From the NCBI RefSeq assembly GCF_900128965.1, contig NZ_FQUL01000007.1:1-64000 (forward strand): 64,000 nt of DNA, in the 5' to 3' direction. The notes beneath the pieces were generated by a model that saw nothing but the letters and a program-made list of their open reading frames with translations, made no database searches and was not told the DNA's origin. The translations under genes were made by a program, and so were the position numbers. This document shows, piece after piece, positions 37,986 to 47,323 of this stretch. Numbering within the stretch: position 1 is the first letter of the stretch; each line of letters starts with the position of its first letter. This stretch comes from Ferrithrix thermotolerans DSM 19514. GTDB lineage: Bacteria > Actinomycetota > Acidimicrobiia > Acidimicrobiales > Acidimicrobiaceae.

Positions 37986-39015
37986 CCCAGACCGCTCCTT
38001 CTTCGTCCTTGGTTCTTTTGGAGATCTGTCCCAGTGTATAGGTTTCCACGCCGACGCTGTAAAAGTAGGAGCTTATCGAGGAGATGCTGTCGGGAGAAAC
38101 TACGAGAACCATTCCGACTCCCATATTGAAGATACGATACATCTCCTCAGATGGTACGTCTCCTCGCCGTTTAACCTCTAGGAATATCTCCGGTACCGGC
38201 CAGCTATCCCTTACTACCTCAGCTACCAGACCATCTGGTATCGACCTCGATAGATTGTGTAAGAGTCCACCACCGGTGATGTGCGCCGCTACCCTTACCT
38301 CTTGTCTCATCGGCATGTCTTGCAGGTAGGGACTGTACAAAATGGACGGCTCCAGAACTACCTTTAGTTCTTCGCGAGTGTGATCAGAGAGAGATTGAGG
38401 ATGTTGAAGAAGGCGATCGATCTCGTATATCCTTCTGATTAAAGAAAAGCCGTTGGATCTCAAGTTTGGGGATTTAAGTCCTAGGAGTAGGTCTCCCTCT
38501 CTTACTAGATTCGGTCCCCACATCTGATCCTTGGCGACTAAGCCGACTACAAATCCTCCAAGATCAAAGTCGTCTGGGTCCATGACCCCTGGATGTTCAG
38601 CGGTCTCTCCGCCAATCAGAGAGCATCTAGCCTTAGTGCAAGCGGTTGCGACGCCGGTCACGATCTCTGAGACTATCTCTGGACTCTGCTTACCGACCGA
38701 TAGGTAATCTAAAAAGAAAAGTGGCTGGGCGCCGTAACATGCTATGTCGTCTACGCACATCGCCACCAAGTCCTGCCCTATCGTGTCGTATCGGCCAAGA
38801 AGACGGGCTAGTTGAGTCTTTGTACCAACACCGTCTGTTGACGACACCAATATCGGCTCTTTGACTCCGAGGTTGTCTATCGAATAAAGCGATCCAAACC
38901 CTCCCACTGAGCTTAGGACGCGGGAGGAAAACGAGCGGTTGAGGGTCTCGGCAAACATAGATACTGCCCGTTCGCCGGCGGTTACATCAACCCCCGCATC
39001 TCTATATGTGCTCAA
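37978..39015 (-). CDS. purM: Phosphoribosylformylglycinamidine cyclo-ligase (AIR synthase)
   Basis: A 345-residue AIR synthase: YRDAGVDVTAGERAV, VSSTDGVGTKTQLA, DLVAMCVDDIACYGAQPLFFLDY in part, LIGGETAEHPGVM, and AHITGGGLLHNLSR. It closes the imidazole ring using FGAM from PurSQL. It sits between purF (58 bases upstream) and pyrE on the minus strand. Confidence 0.97.
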   Translation of the reverse strand: MSTYRDAGVDVTAGERAVSMFAETLNRSFSSRVLSSVGGFGSLYSIDNLGVKEPILVSSTDGVGTKTQLARLLGRYDTIGQDLVAMCVDDIACYGAQPLFFLDYLSVGKQSPEIVSEIVTGVATACTKARCSLIGGETAEHPGVMDPDDFDLGGFVVGLVAKDQMWGPNLVREGDLLLGLKSPNLRSNGFSLIRRIYEIDRLLQHPQSLSDHTREELKVVLEPSILYSPYLQDMPMRQEVRVAAHITGGGLLHNLSRSIPDGLVAEVVRDSWPVPEIFLEVKRRGDVPSEEMYRIFNMGVGMVLVVSPDSISSISSYFYSVGVETYTLGQISKRTKDEEGAVWVE

Positions 39016-39073
39016 GTTCCGTTGCCTTTCTGTGAAAGTGTCAGTTAGTCTACGGGTACATCTCGCCTTTACT

Positions 39074-40489
39074 CTATGGCTGTTGTGAGGTCTTAGTAGG
39101 GTAGTTTCCGGTTAGGCATGCATCGCAGAACCCTCCGTCGACAGAGATGGCTTTGCGCAGATCATCTAAGGAGAGAAATGCAAGCGAGTCTGCTTCAAGG
39201 AACTCTCTCATCTCTTCCATGTCGTACCTTGCAGCAAGCAGATCCTTTCGAGACGGTGTATTGATTCCATAAAAACACGGCCACTTATAAGGAGGTGACG
39301 ATATACGCAGGTGGACCTCGGCTGCGCCCGCTGACCTCAGCATCTTCACCATCGATCGTGTTGTGGTGCCTCGCACAATGGAGTCGTCGACGACGACCAG
39401 ACGCTTTCCAGAGATGTTCTCACTTAGAGGGTTAAGCTTTCTTCGTACAGCGCTAACTCTGGAGGCTGGATCTGGAGAGATAAACGTGCGGCCTATGTAA
39501 CGATTCTTTACCAGACCCTGACCATAAGGGATTTTGGATGCAAGTGCGTAACCCTCGGCTGCTGGAACCCCTGAGTCGGGTACCCCCATTACCATGTCTG
39601 CCTCTACAGGCATTGTTTGTGCGAGGTACATACCCATGCGTCTTCTCGTACCGTGGACCTCCTGGTCTAGCAGGCGAGAGTCTGGACGGGCGAAGTAGAC
39701 AAACTCGAAGATACAGAGTTTTGGCTCTAAGGTCTTTGGATCAAAGGGGTGGTAACTTCTTACACCGTGGTCGTCTGCCACTACCATCTCGCCGGGCTCA
39801 ATCTCGCGAATGAACTGCGCCCCTACTACGTCCAAAGCAGGCGTCTCAGAGGCGAAGACGTGTCCGCCTCCATCTAGTTCACCTATGCACAGTGGGCGAA
39901 ATCCATGAGGATCCCTAACCGCCACAACCACCTCTGCATCCATAAGTACGAGAGAGTACGCTCCTTGGAGTTCGGGTAAGACCGAAAGTGTTGCACTTAC
40001 AAGTGCTTCGCCCGGGCGAAGCTCCCTTGTGTCACCTTTTTCCTTTGGGAACCGCATGGCTATGAGTTCTGCCATGAGATCTGAGTCCGACGACACCATG
40101 CCAGGAAGCATGCCGATCTGCTCGGCCAACTCCGACGTGTTGGTTAGATTTCCATTGTGAGCAATAGCAAACCCATAAGGTCCTACGGATCGATATACAG
40201 GTTGAGCGTTCCTCCAGTTGGACGCACCTGTAGTGGAGTACCTAGTGTGTCCGATTGCTAGATCCCCTGGCAGGGAAGCCAAGGTTCGCTCATCGAACAC
40301 GTTGCTTACCAAGCCCATATTCTTATAAACGGTCACCGAGTTGTGATCAGAGACCGCCATACCTGCTGACTCTTGTCCTCGATGCTGAAGAGCGTACAGT
40401 CCGTCGAAGGTTAGGTTTGCAACCTTTCGCCCCGGAGCGTACACTGCGAAGACGCCGCATGCCTCTTCAGGTTTGTCAGATAAAAACAA
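39074..40489 (-). CDS. purF: Amidophosphoribosyltransferase
   Basis: A 471-residue glutamine PRPP amidotransferase. A ten-residue propeptide precedes the nucleophilic Cys11 in EEACGVFAVYAPG. LQHRGQESAGMA, IGHTRYSTTGASNWRNAQP and AHNGNLTN mark the glutaminase domain. RLVVVDDSIVRGTTT is the PRPP site. FCDACLTGNYP near the C-terminus suggests the Fe-S-containing type. It catalyses the committed step of purine synthesis. Confidence 0.97.
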   Translation of the reverse strand: MFLSDKPEEACGVFAVYAPGRKVANLTFDGLYALQHRGQESAGMAVSDHNSVTVYKNMGLVSNVFDERTLASLPGDLAIGHTRYSTTGASNWRNAQPVYRSVGPYGFAIAHNGNLTNTSELAEQIGMLPGMVSSDSDLMAELIAMRFPKEKGDTRELRPGEALVSATLSVLPELQGAYSLVLMDAEVVVAVRDPHGFRPLCIGELDGGGHVFASETPALDVVGAQFIREIEPGEMVVADDHGVRSYHPFDPKTLEPKLCIFEFVYFARPDSRLLDQEVHGTRRRMGMYLAQTMPVEADMVMGVPDSGVPAAEGYALASKIPYGQGLVKNRYIGRTFISPDPASRVSAVRRKLNPLSENISGKRLVVVDDSIVRGTTTRSMVKMLRSAGAAEVHLRISSPPYKWPCFYGINTPSRKDLLAARYDMEEMREFLEADSLAFLSLDDLRKAISVDGGFCDACLTGNYPTKTSQQP

Positions 40490-40649
40490 TGGCCTTCTCC
40501 GTGGTGCGTGAGGTACGTTGCCGCTTGTCGAGCCGGCGCTGTCGTGGCAGTGTCACTACTACAGGTTAGCATCTCGCTCTATTGGATCATATTGCCTCTG
40601 TGTTGCCTGTGTCGTGTCTAATGCGGTGAACTACGCCGAGTCAAGCGCT

Positions 40650-41528
40650 ATGACAAGAGCTTGGAATTTAGCTGCTAGGTTGATCAAAGTGGTCTACGAT
40701 CTTCATCTGCATAGCACGTACTCAGACGGTTCGGATACTCCATATGAGCTAGTCGATAAGGCGCACGCGTTTAATTGCGAGGTGATAGCCCTAACCGACC
40801 ATGACAGCACAGACGGCTACGAAGAGGCTCGAAAGAGGGCGAGTGAGCTTGGCATGACTCTTATAAAGGGCGTCGAGATGTCGATACCTGCGCGCCAGCT
40901 CGGTACTTTTCACGTTCTTGTCTATCTCCCTTCAGAGGATACGACGATACTAGAGCAGCGACTTGATCTGCTTCGTGAAAAGCGCAAGGAACGGAACGAG
41001 CGGCTAGTCGCATCTCTCAGAGATGCAGGTATCGACATCACAATGGAGATGGTTGCAGCCAAGGCGACGCAGGGTAACGTGGCTCGACCGCATTTTGCGG
41101 CTGTGTTGATCGATCTGGGGGTCGTCGACTCGATCGACGAGGCTTTCGATAGATATTTGGGCGATTCCACCCCCTTTGACATCGAGAAAGAAGGTCTCTC
41201 GATCGAGGAATTGCTACAGTTGACCCAAGAGTCAAAAGGTCTAGCCTCTATTGCCCATCCCCTGACCTTGCGAGTCTCCAAGGAAGAGTTGACCGATATG
41301 CTAGAGCGTCTCAGAGGTCTTGGACTTTTTGGTTTGGAGTCTTATTACTCGCGTTACTCTCCCTCTGTTAGAGCAGAGCTTGTAGAGATGGCGAATCGGA
41401 TAGGACTTGTGCCAACGGGCGGTTCGGACTATCACGGTACCTTTAAAGTAGGGCTCAATCCTGGCGTGGGAGAGGGTGACCTTAGGGTGCCCGAAGAGTC
41501 TGTCGCAGCCATCTTGGCCAGACTTTGA
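40650..41528 (+). CDS. PHP-domain phosphoesterase / RNase AM-like
   Basis: A PHP-fold metal enzyme of the YciV/TrpH group: YDLHLHSTYSDGSDTPYEL, ALTDHDSTDGYEEA, LIKGVEMSI, IAHPLTL, and GGSDYHG supply the usual His/Asp/Glu metal ligands. Relatives remove nucleotides 5'-3' from short RNAs and hydrolyse 3',5'-bisphosphonucleotides. The open frame starts at 40518, but nothing before LIKVVYDLHLHS is conserved. ATG 40650 is chosen; GTG 40689 is an equally plausible start. It is divergent from purF. Confidence 0.85.
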   Translation: MTRAWNLAARLIKVVYDLHLHSTYSDGSDTPYELVDKAHAFNCEVIALTDHDSTDGYEEARKRASELGMTLIKGVEMSIPARQLGTFHVLVYLPSEDTTILEQRLDLLREKRKERNERLVASLRDAGIDITMEMVAAKATQGNVARPHFAAVLIDLGVVDSIDEAFDRYLGDSTPFDIEKEGLSIEELLQLTQESKGLASIAHPLTLRVSKEELTDMLERLRGLGLFGLESYYSRYSPSVRAELVEMANRIGLVPTGGSDYHGTFKVGLNPGVGEGDLRVPEESVAAILARL

Positions 41529-41737
41529 CTTAGTCGACCTCACGCAATGTGGGAGGGATTTAGTGGGGTTTAGTCAGGCTTCGAGGTCTTTTTGCAAACC
41601 AGCCCAAGTCCAGACCCAAAGGTGGTGGATCTATCTTTCAGAGTTAGTCTTAGTTCTTAGAGAGCTCGGAACAAAGATTACGCAGAAGATGCCCTCGTAG
41701 CCGGTCAAAGACGATCGGTACCGTCCGCCTGACGATT

Positions 41738-41749
41738 CCCGATATCGGG
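41738..41749. promoter_or_regulatory. Perfect 12-base palindrome before purL
   Basis: CCCGATATCGGG lies 42 bases before the preferred purL ATG. It might be an operator; no regulator family is recognised. Confidence 0.25.
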
Positions 41750-41790
41750 CGACCCTTGAGAGAGTGCGACGTTGCTATCTTGGATACCAT

Positions 41791-43947
41791 ATGGCTGAAC
41801 CGTTACACATAGCTTTAGGTCTTACCGACGAAGAGTTTGCGATGATAAGGAGCGTCTTACAGCGCGATCCCAACGATTTAGAGTTAGCTATGTACTCGGT
41901 CATGTGGTCAGAACACTGCTCCTACAAGTCTTCTAGGGTGCATCTTCGCCGCCTTCCGACGGAGGGTCCTTCGGTGATTATGGGACCTGGTGAGAACGCT
42001 GGCGTGATAGATGTAGGCGACGGTTTTGCCCTAGCTATTCGCATGGAGAGCCACAATCACCCATCCGCGATAGAACCATACCAGGGCGCAGCAACAGGGG
42101 TTGGTGGCATACTGCGTGATATATTCACAGTGGGCGCTCGTCCAGTTGCCCTCCTCGATAGCTTATGGATGGGACCCCAAAACGATCCGAAGTCTCGTTG
42201 GATCTTCAAAGGAGTGGTATCGGGTATATCAGGATACGGCAACGCTGTGGGTGTTCCAACGGTGGGCGGGGAGACACACTTTGAAGAGAAGTTCGGATAC
42301 AACCCATTGGTAAATGTGGCAGCGATTGGTATTGCCCCAAAGGAACACCTTATTAAAGCTGCAGCTACGGGAGCTGGCAACTTAGTGGTCCTCCTTGGTG
42401 CTCCGACCGGCAGAGATGGGATCGGTGGAGTCTCTATATTGGCTTCCACGGGTTTCGGCGGAGAGTCAGACTCATCCAAGAGACCTTCGGTGCAGGTAGG
42501 CGATCCTTTCGAAGAGAAAAAGCTGATCGAGTTATGCCTTGATCTTCTTCGCTCTGATCTATTGGTAGGGATTCAGGATCTAGGTGGCGCCGGTCTGTCC
42601 TGTGCTACCTCTGAGACCGCTGCGAAGGGTGGATCATCTATGGATATATATCTCGATAAGGTGCCAAGGAGAGAGAGCTGTATGGAGCCCTTTGAGGTGA
42701 TGATCTCAGAGTCTCAGGAGCGCATGCTCGCGATCGTCCACCCAAGTAACTTAGACAAGGTGCTTGCCTTGGCAGAGCACTGGGAGGTACAGGCCTCGGT
42801 AGTCGGAGAGGTTAAGGATCCTGAGCGGTGGCTCGATGGGAAGGTGCGAGGAATCCTCAGAGTCTACGATCATAGGGACGGTGAGCTGCTCGCCGAAGTT
42901 CCTGCAGGCTCTTTAGCTGATGAGGCTCCTCTTTACGATAGAGAACGGCGGGAGCCTGAGGGTTGGAAAAGAAAGTTACAAGATGCTCCATCGGTAGATT
43001 CAGTAACAGAAGATGTTCTAAATGATCTGCTAAAGACCACCTTCGATCCCTCGACGGTCTATCGGCAATACGATCACCAGCTGTTCCTAAACACCATCGT
43101 TGGTCCAGGCGAGGACGCTGCACTGTTGCGGATCGGAGCACCTGGAGTTGGACGTGTAGAGCGCAGTTTCGGCGTTTCGGTTGATGGCAATCCTCGCTGG
43201 TGCGTAGTGCATCCCCGTAGGGGCGCTGCAGCCACTGTAGTTGAGTCTGTGATGAATATAGCTTGTGTCGGCGCCAAGGCGGTGGCGTTGGTCGACTGTC
43301 TAAACTTTGGTAATCCAACTCATCCGGAGGTGATGTGGCAGCTGTCGGAGTCGATCGATGGAGTGGCCGAGGCGTGCGAGGCCCTAGGTGTTGCCGTGGT
43401 TGGGGGTAATGTATCACTGTACAACGAGGCAAACGGGGTCGATATCGACCCGACGCCGACCGTTACTACTGTGGGGTTATCAAACATACCGTCTCTCCCA
43501 GTTCCCTCGCTTGCCCGGTCTAGTGTCGGTTCTTCTCTGTATCTGATTGGGGAGAGCTGTGAAACGCTTTCGGGATCTGCCTTTGCCTTTGACTTTCTGA
43601 ACTCTGACGGAGGCAATCTATTTACCTTTGACTACGACAAGGTTACGAGGCTTAGGGATACGGCGATAGAACTCTTTGAACACGCTGACGCATATGGAGT
43701 GGAGACTTTACACAACGTGAGTTCAGGTGGAGTGCTTGATGCAGTGAGAGAGATATCAGCTAGCTCCAGAGTAGGATGTGTGCTTTACAGGGACAAACTA
43801 ACAGTTATGGATCTTCTTGGAGAAAAGCCAGATCGGTTGCTCGTAACCACGACCTCTGATACTGAGCTTGAAGCACTTCTCTTAGGCAAGGGTCTTTCCT
43901 TTGTAAGAATCGGCTACTTCGATGGCGGTGATGTACTTTTTGCATGA
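41791..43947 (+). CDS. purL: FGAM synthase large subunit, small type
   Basis: A 718-residue PurL of the small, PurS/PurQ-dependent type: ELAMYSVMWSEHCSYKSSR, GPGENAGVIDVGDG, MESHNHPSAIEPYQGAATGVGGI in part, VGGETHFEEKF, and QDLGGAGLSCATSE. It uses ATP and ammonia from PurQ to form FGAM. ATG 41791 gives the family-like MAEPLHIALGLTD; GTG 41764 would add nine residues. It lies about 9 kb from purSQ and 2.8 kb from purM. Confidence 0.96.
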   Translation: MAEPLHIALGLTDEEFAMIRSVLQRDPNDLELAMYSVMWSEHCSYKSSRVHLRRLPTEGPSVIMGPGENAGVIDVGDGFALAIRMESHNHPSAIEPYQGAATGVGGILRDIFTVGARPVALLDSLWMGPQNDPKSRWIFKGVVSGISGYGNAVGVPTVGGETHFEEKFGYNPLVNVAAIGIAPKEHLIKAAATGAGNLVVLLGAPTGRDGIGGVSILASTGFGGESDSSKRPSVQVGDPFEEKKLIELCLDLLRSDLLVGIQDLGGAGLSCATSETAAKGGSSMDIYLDKVPRRESCMEPFEVMISESQERMLAIVHPSNLDKVLALAEHWEVQASVVGEVKDPERWLDGKVRGILRVYDHRDGELLAEVPAGSLADEAPLYDRERREPEGWKRKLQDAPSVDSVTEDVLNDLLKTTFDPSTVYRQYDHQLFLNTIVGPGEDAALLRIGAPGVGRVERSFGVSVDGNPRWCVVHPRRGAAATVVESVMNIACVGAKAVALVDCLNFGNPTHPEVMWQLSESIDGVAEACEALGVAVVGGNVSLYNEANGVDIDPTPTVTTVGLSNIPSLPVPSLARSSVGSSLYLIGESCETLSGSAFAFDFLNSDGGNLFTFDYDKVTRLRDTAIELFEHADAYGVETLHNVSSGGVLDAVREISASSRVGCVLYRDKLTVMDLLGEKPDRLLVTTTSDTELEALLLGKGLSFVRIGYFDGGDVLFA

Positions 43948-44651
43948 ACTACCAAAACGAAGCTGCACTCCACTGTTTCACCTATGTAGCCTCTGTGGTA
44001 GTAGGTAAAGCGATGAGTGATTCGTGGTCTAAATCCTGGTAGCTCTTTCCAGTGGTTTCGTTGTGCTGAGTTGACTCGATCCTGAGGATAACAGACAGTC
44101 TGGTATCTTGGTCTTTTTATTCTTGCAGCTCATTACCTAGCTGTCGATATCATGGCCGTGCCTAGGGAGCACTATCAGGATCTGGCGTGCCGCACAACTG
44201 TGGGAAGAAAGAAGGATTGAGTGGTTCTGAATCTGCAACGGAATTTACCGGGAGGTTAGTGATCACTCGCAAATCAGCCGGTGGTGTATAGTCACAGCCT
44301 TTGGGTGCCTAAATGGGTGAAACATCTGTCCGCACCACTCATGTGAAGTTTAAGGCACGAGTCTGTCCTACATCGCCTGAGATCTCGAAACCCTTCATCG
44401 TTCAAACGAGGATCTCTGAGGCTACTTGGGGGTACGGCTAAGCCGGAGTGTTGACGCAAGAAGCAAGAAGGGGTCACTGATTATCGACTTTGTGCCGTGC
44501 CGTTAGGGTCGAGTTCTTCCTAAGCACAAAGACACAGATTGGTGATCCTTGTACTGGCTGTTGGTAACGAGAGTACAAAAGCAAGAAGTCTGGATGGTAA
44601 CACCTGTGTTGTACCGTTTTGGTCTCGTGCACTGAACTGAAAGGAGTAGCT
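43948..44651. other. Gene-poor interval after purL
   Basis: Roughly 700 bases with many stops in all frames. A minus-strand frame at 44292-44477 matches no family I know. I saw no tRNA, terminator with a clear U-tract, or transposon ends. Base composition is like the neighbours. It could be decayed sequence or hold an unrecognised RNA. Confidence 0.4.
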
Positions 44652-45449
44652 ATGAAGTTTGTGTGGTTCAAAGAACACAAGAAGCTTTCTATTGCGGGAG
44701 CTGTATTTTTGTTTATAGTCTTCGCTCAATCGCTTGGAAGTCATCAGGCTAACGTCAAGGCAAATGTCACATCTAAGTCGACATCAACTATAGGGACTGC
44801 GACCACCTCGACTTCGAACACGAGTGTCTCAACGGACCGGTCCTCGACAAGTTCGCCGGTTGCTTCTCCCGTAGCCCAAGATTCTTCTAATAGTCGAAAA
44901 ACCAGTTCGGGGTCGTCTACTACGATAGCTCCCGCTAAATCTGTTGTTGCGTCGACGACGACTACGGATTCAGGTCCTCGTACCAGCTTTGGTGATGGGA
45001 ACTGGGTGGTCGGTCAGCAGATTGCGCCAGGCACTTACCAGACTCAAGGGGGATCGGACTGCTACTGGCAACGTGAAAGCTCTCTTTCAGGTAGCTTCAG
45101 TAGCGTTATAAGCAACGATACCGTTAGCGGTCCAGATATTGTAACGATTCTCCCAAGTGATGTTGGTTTTGAGAGCCAGGGATGTGGCACGTGGCACCCC
45201 TTGCCTGCTAGCGGGACGAAACTTTCCAGCTTTGGCGATGGGGTCTACGCGGTTGGAGTTAACATCTCTCCTGGAACTTACTCTACCTCAGGTGGTTCAA
45301 ACTGCTACTGGGAGATGGACTCTGACTTCCTCGGTAGCACCTCTTCGATCATATCCAACAATACGGTGAGTGGTCCTGTCACCCTGACGATAGGGTCGAA
45401 CGTCGTCGGCTTTAAGACACAAGGATGTGGCACGTGGAGCTTGTCGTGA
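44652..45449 (+). CDS. Membrane-anchored or secreted protein with duplicated Cys-Tyr-Trp domain
   Basis: A 265-residue protein. Residues 10-28 form a signal peptide or anchor (LSIAGAVFLFIVFAQSL), and 38-110 are a Ser/Thr-rich, probably extended linker. Two tandem copies of a domain of about 70 residues follow: SFGDGNWVVGQQIAPGTYQT...CYW...GCGTW (112-181) and SFGDGVYAVGVNISPGTYST...CYW...GCGTW (193-262). One Cys pair per copy suggests a disulfide. Such modules occur in actinobacterial exported proteins; the function is unknown. ATG 44652 has AAAGGAG upstream. Confidence 0.78.
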   Translation: MKFVWFKEHKKLSIAGAVFLFIVFAQSLGSHQANVKANVTSKSTSTIGTATTSTSNTSVSTDRSSTSSPVASPVAQDSSNSRKTSSGSSTTIAPAKSVVASTTTTDSGPRTSFGDGNWVVGQQIAPGTYQTQGGSDCYWQRESSLSGSFSSVISNDTVSGPDIVTILPSDVGFESQGCGTWHPLPASGTKLSSFGDGVYAVGVNISPGTYSTSGGSNCYWEMDSDFLGSTSSIISNNTVSGPVTLTIGSNVVGFKTQGCGTWSLS

Positions 45450-45921
45450 TTGTTTCTAGAACCTAGAACGACAGTCTTGTTTGACCATAATCGACATCGA
45501 GTGTCCTTTGAGCCTGATTCGATGCCGTCGTCGCATACCCATTTATCGAGTATGCCGGATAGGGAACCCATCGCTCTGGAGCTTTAGTTGAAGCACGCTG
45601 CCAACAATACATTAGGGATGCCGGTGAAGATAGATGTGACGAGGTTGTTCAGCAGAAATAGATAACCTATTATGCGTTGACTGGTTGCGATGACACGAAG
45701 AGACTGGGGTACTTTGACTCTGAGCCCGCAGTCTCTTGAGTTGGGTTGGTGGTTCTCAGAACCTCCTTTTGAGAACCAGAGGTATCGGAATCAGGCTGAG
45801 CCACGTATCTATTGACTAATGACGTGAAGGACGGTTAGTGGGTAGAAGTCTGTATATCTTAGATTCACTTCCCTAATCCGGTGACTCGGTGCATTCCGAG
45901 ATCGATTCGAAGCTGTGGTTG
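45450..45921. other. Interval with two inverted repeats, no ORF
   Basis: No gene is supported. AAGAGACTG (45698-45706) pairs with CAGTCTCTT (45729-45737), and GGTTCTCA (45751-45758) pairs with TGAGAACC (45770-45777). Neither is followed by a clear U-tract. They might form a small structured RNA or mark the end of the upstream transcript. Confidence 0.35.
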
Positions 45922-45994
45922 CACCCCCAACGGGATTCGAACCCGTGTTACCGCCGTGAAAGGGCGACGTCCTAGTCCACTAGACGATGGGGGC
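45922..45994 (-). tRNA. tRNA-Glu (anticodon TTC)
   Basis: The minus strand gives acceptor GCCCCCA/TGGGGGT, D arm GTCTAGTGGACTAGGAC, anticodon loop CTTTCAC in a TCGCC/GGCGG-type stem, and T arm ACGGGTTCGAATCCCGT. The discriminator is G and CCA is not encoded. It lies three bases past the stop of the S51-CysS fusion gene and may be on the same transcript. Confidence 0.95.
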
Positions 45995-45997
45995 TAG

Positions 45998-47323
45998 CTA
46001 GTTAACTGTAGAAGATACTATAGCGTCTTTTAGCGACCATGAAGTTCCCTGCGGTGAGTCTTGTACCTCTATCCCCAAACTAGTCAACAGATCGCGAATT
46101 TGGTCAGACCGTTCGAAGTTCTTTGACGCCCGAGCCTTCTCTCGTTCCTCGAGGATGAACTTTACGTAAGGTGCTATGGTCTCGGAAGGGTCGAAGACGC
46201 GCTCGGTGCTTGTTTGTCCAAGCCTGAGTATCATGCTTCTCACCTGCGCCCGACCTCTCTTGTTGATATCTGACATCAATGAGTCGGTCTCCCATTCCTT
46301 CAAAGTTCCTTCAAGCTCCAGGATCTTCTTTGCAGCATCGAGGAAGTTGCCAGCGTCGATAGCCTCCTCGAACTCGCCTTGCAGCCTTAGCAACTCCTCT
46401 TCAAGGGGTTCTCCTCGTTGGATTAGATCGACTACCTCTTTGTCCTCATCGTTTGCAACGTTGACGGGGGAAAGGTTCCCCTTAGCCTCTTCTTCTCGAT
46501 GTAAGTTTAGGAACTCGCTGATAGGCATGGTTGTGCCAGGGGTGATCTGTAAGGAGCTGCCTGCACGGCGGATGGTTATTAGACCAATCCCAACTGTCTC
46601 GATACTTTGAGATTTTAGATCAAAGATCACTCCTGAGTGTTCGTCTATACCTAGTATGAAGGCATCCTCGGGAAGTTCTCTCTCCAGTACACTGATTCGT
46701 CGTTCGCCCATGTAGCAGTATCTCGTGTCGTGTGTTCCACCCTCTTGATTGTTGTAGTGGGGCACGACGGCGATTTTTCTCCCAAATAGTTTGTCCAAAA
46801 GACCTAAGCCGGACTCCCACCGGAGGTCTTCGCCTGCTTTGTAGATCTCATAGACCGGCAGAGTGTAACTGCCTAGAGTGAGTGCGGCGGCAGAGGAGAA
46901 CGTAACAACCCGTCTCGAACTCAAGACCTTTGACAACAAGCTTGATAGCTCGAGGTCTTTCCATACCCTTAGCGCATAGGTAGGACTGCCCGGACCAGCG
47001 AAGACGTAACTAGACCTTGTAAGCTTGTCGTAGAAGCTATCTTGATCCACGGTACCTATTTGTGATACTGTCCGGAGTGAAGCTACCTCAAACCGGCGAT
47101 TTAGTGAGGTTTGAAAGTACTCTTGGGCACGCTGGGAGAGCTCGTCAGCGTTTTCTTGGAAACCGTAAGGGGTGTCCAAGATGTTATATAGAGTTTGACT
47201 GCCCCTTGCCTCCTCTACAGCGCTGATCAGAGACCTGTGGACCTTGACCATAGTAGGCGCTGTCTCACCTGATCCCATTATGCATAACAGTCCTTGAGCT
47301 GAAGCGGATGTCATTGAACTCAT
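45998..47323 (-). CDS. Peptidase S51-like domain fused to CysS-type C-terminal domain
   Basis: A 441-residue fusion. Residues about 10-290 resemble a cyanophycinase/peptidase S51 amidotransferase-like fold: CIMGSGETAPTM, FAGPGSPTYALR, and the putative nucleophile in VTFSSAAALTLG (S143 or S144). Residues about 300-441 match the cysteinyl-tRNA synthetase C-terminal domain, ending AYVKFILEEREKARASKNFE-like, then DQIRDLLTSLGIEVQDSPQG. No synthetase catalytic HIGH or KMSKS is present. It overlaps the upstream hydrolase gene by four bases, and tRNA-Glu follows. Function unknown. Confidence 0.8.
   Translation of the reverse strand: MSSMTSASAQGLLCIMGSGETAPTMVKVHRSLISAVEEARGSQTLYNILDTPYGFQENADELSQRAQEYFQTSLNRRFEVASLRTVSQIGTVDQDSFYDKLTRSSYVFAGPGSPTYALRVWKDLELSSLLSKVLSSRRVVTFSSAAALTLGSYTLPVYEIYKAGEDLRWESGLGLLDKLFGRKIAVVPHYNNQEGGTHDTRYCYMGERRISVLERELPEDAFILGIDEHSGVIFDLKSQSIETVGIGLITIRRAGSSLQITPGTTMPISEFLNLHREEEAKGNLSPVNVANDEDKEVVDLIQRGEPLEEELLRLQGEFEEAIDAGNFLDAAKKILELEGTLKEWETDSLMSDINKRGRAQVRSMILRLGQTSTERVFDPSETIAPYVKFILEEREKARASKNFERSDQIRDLLTSLGIEVQDSPQGTSWSLKDAIVSSTVN

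Noticed and set aside
42857-43432. 191-codon minus-strand frame inside purL
   Set aside because: Antisense to a highly conserved enzyme, with no recognisable domain.
44292-44477. 61-codon minus-strand ORF in the gap after purL
   Set aside because: No ribosome site, no homology recognised, no coupling with a neighbour.
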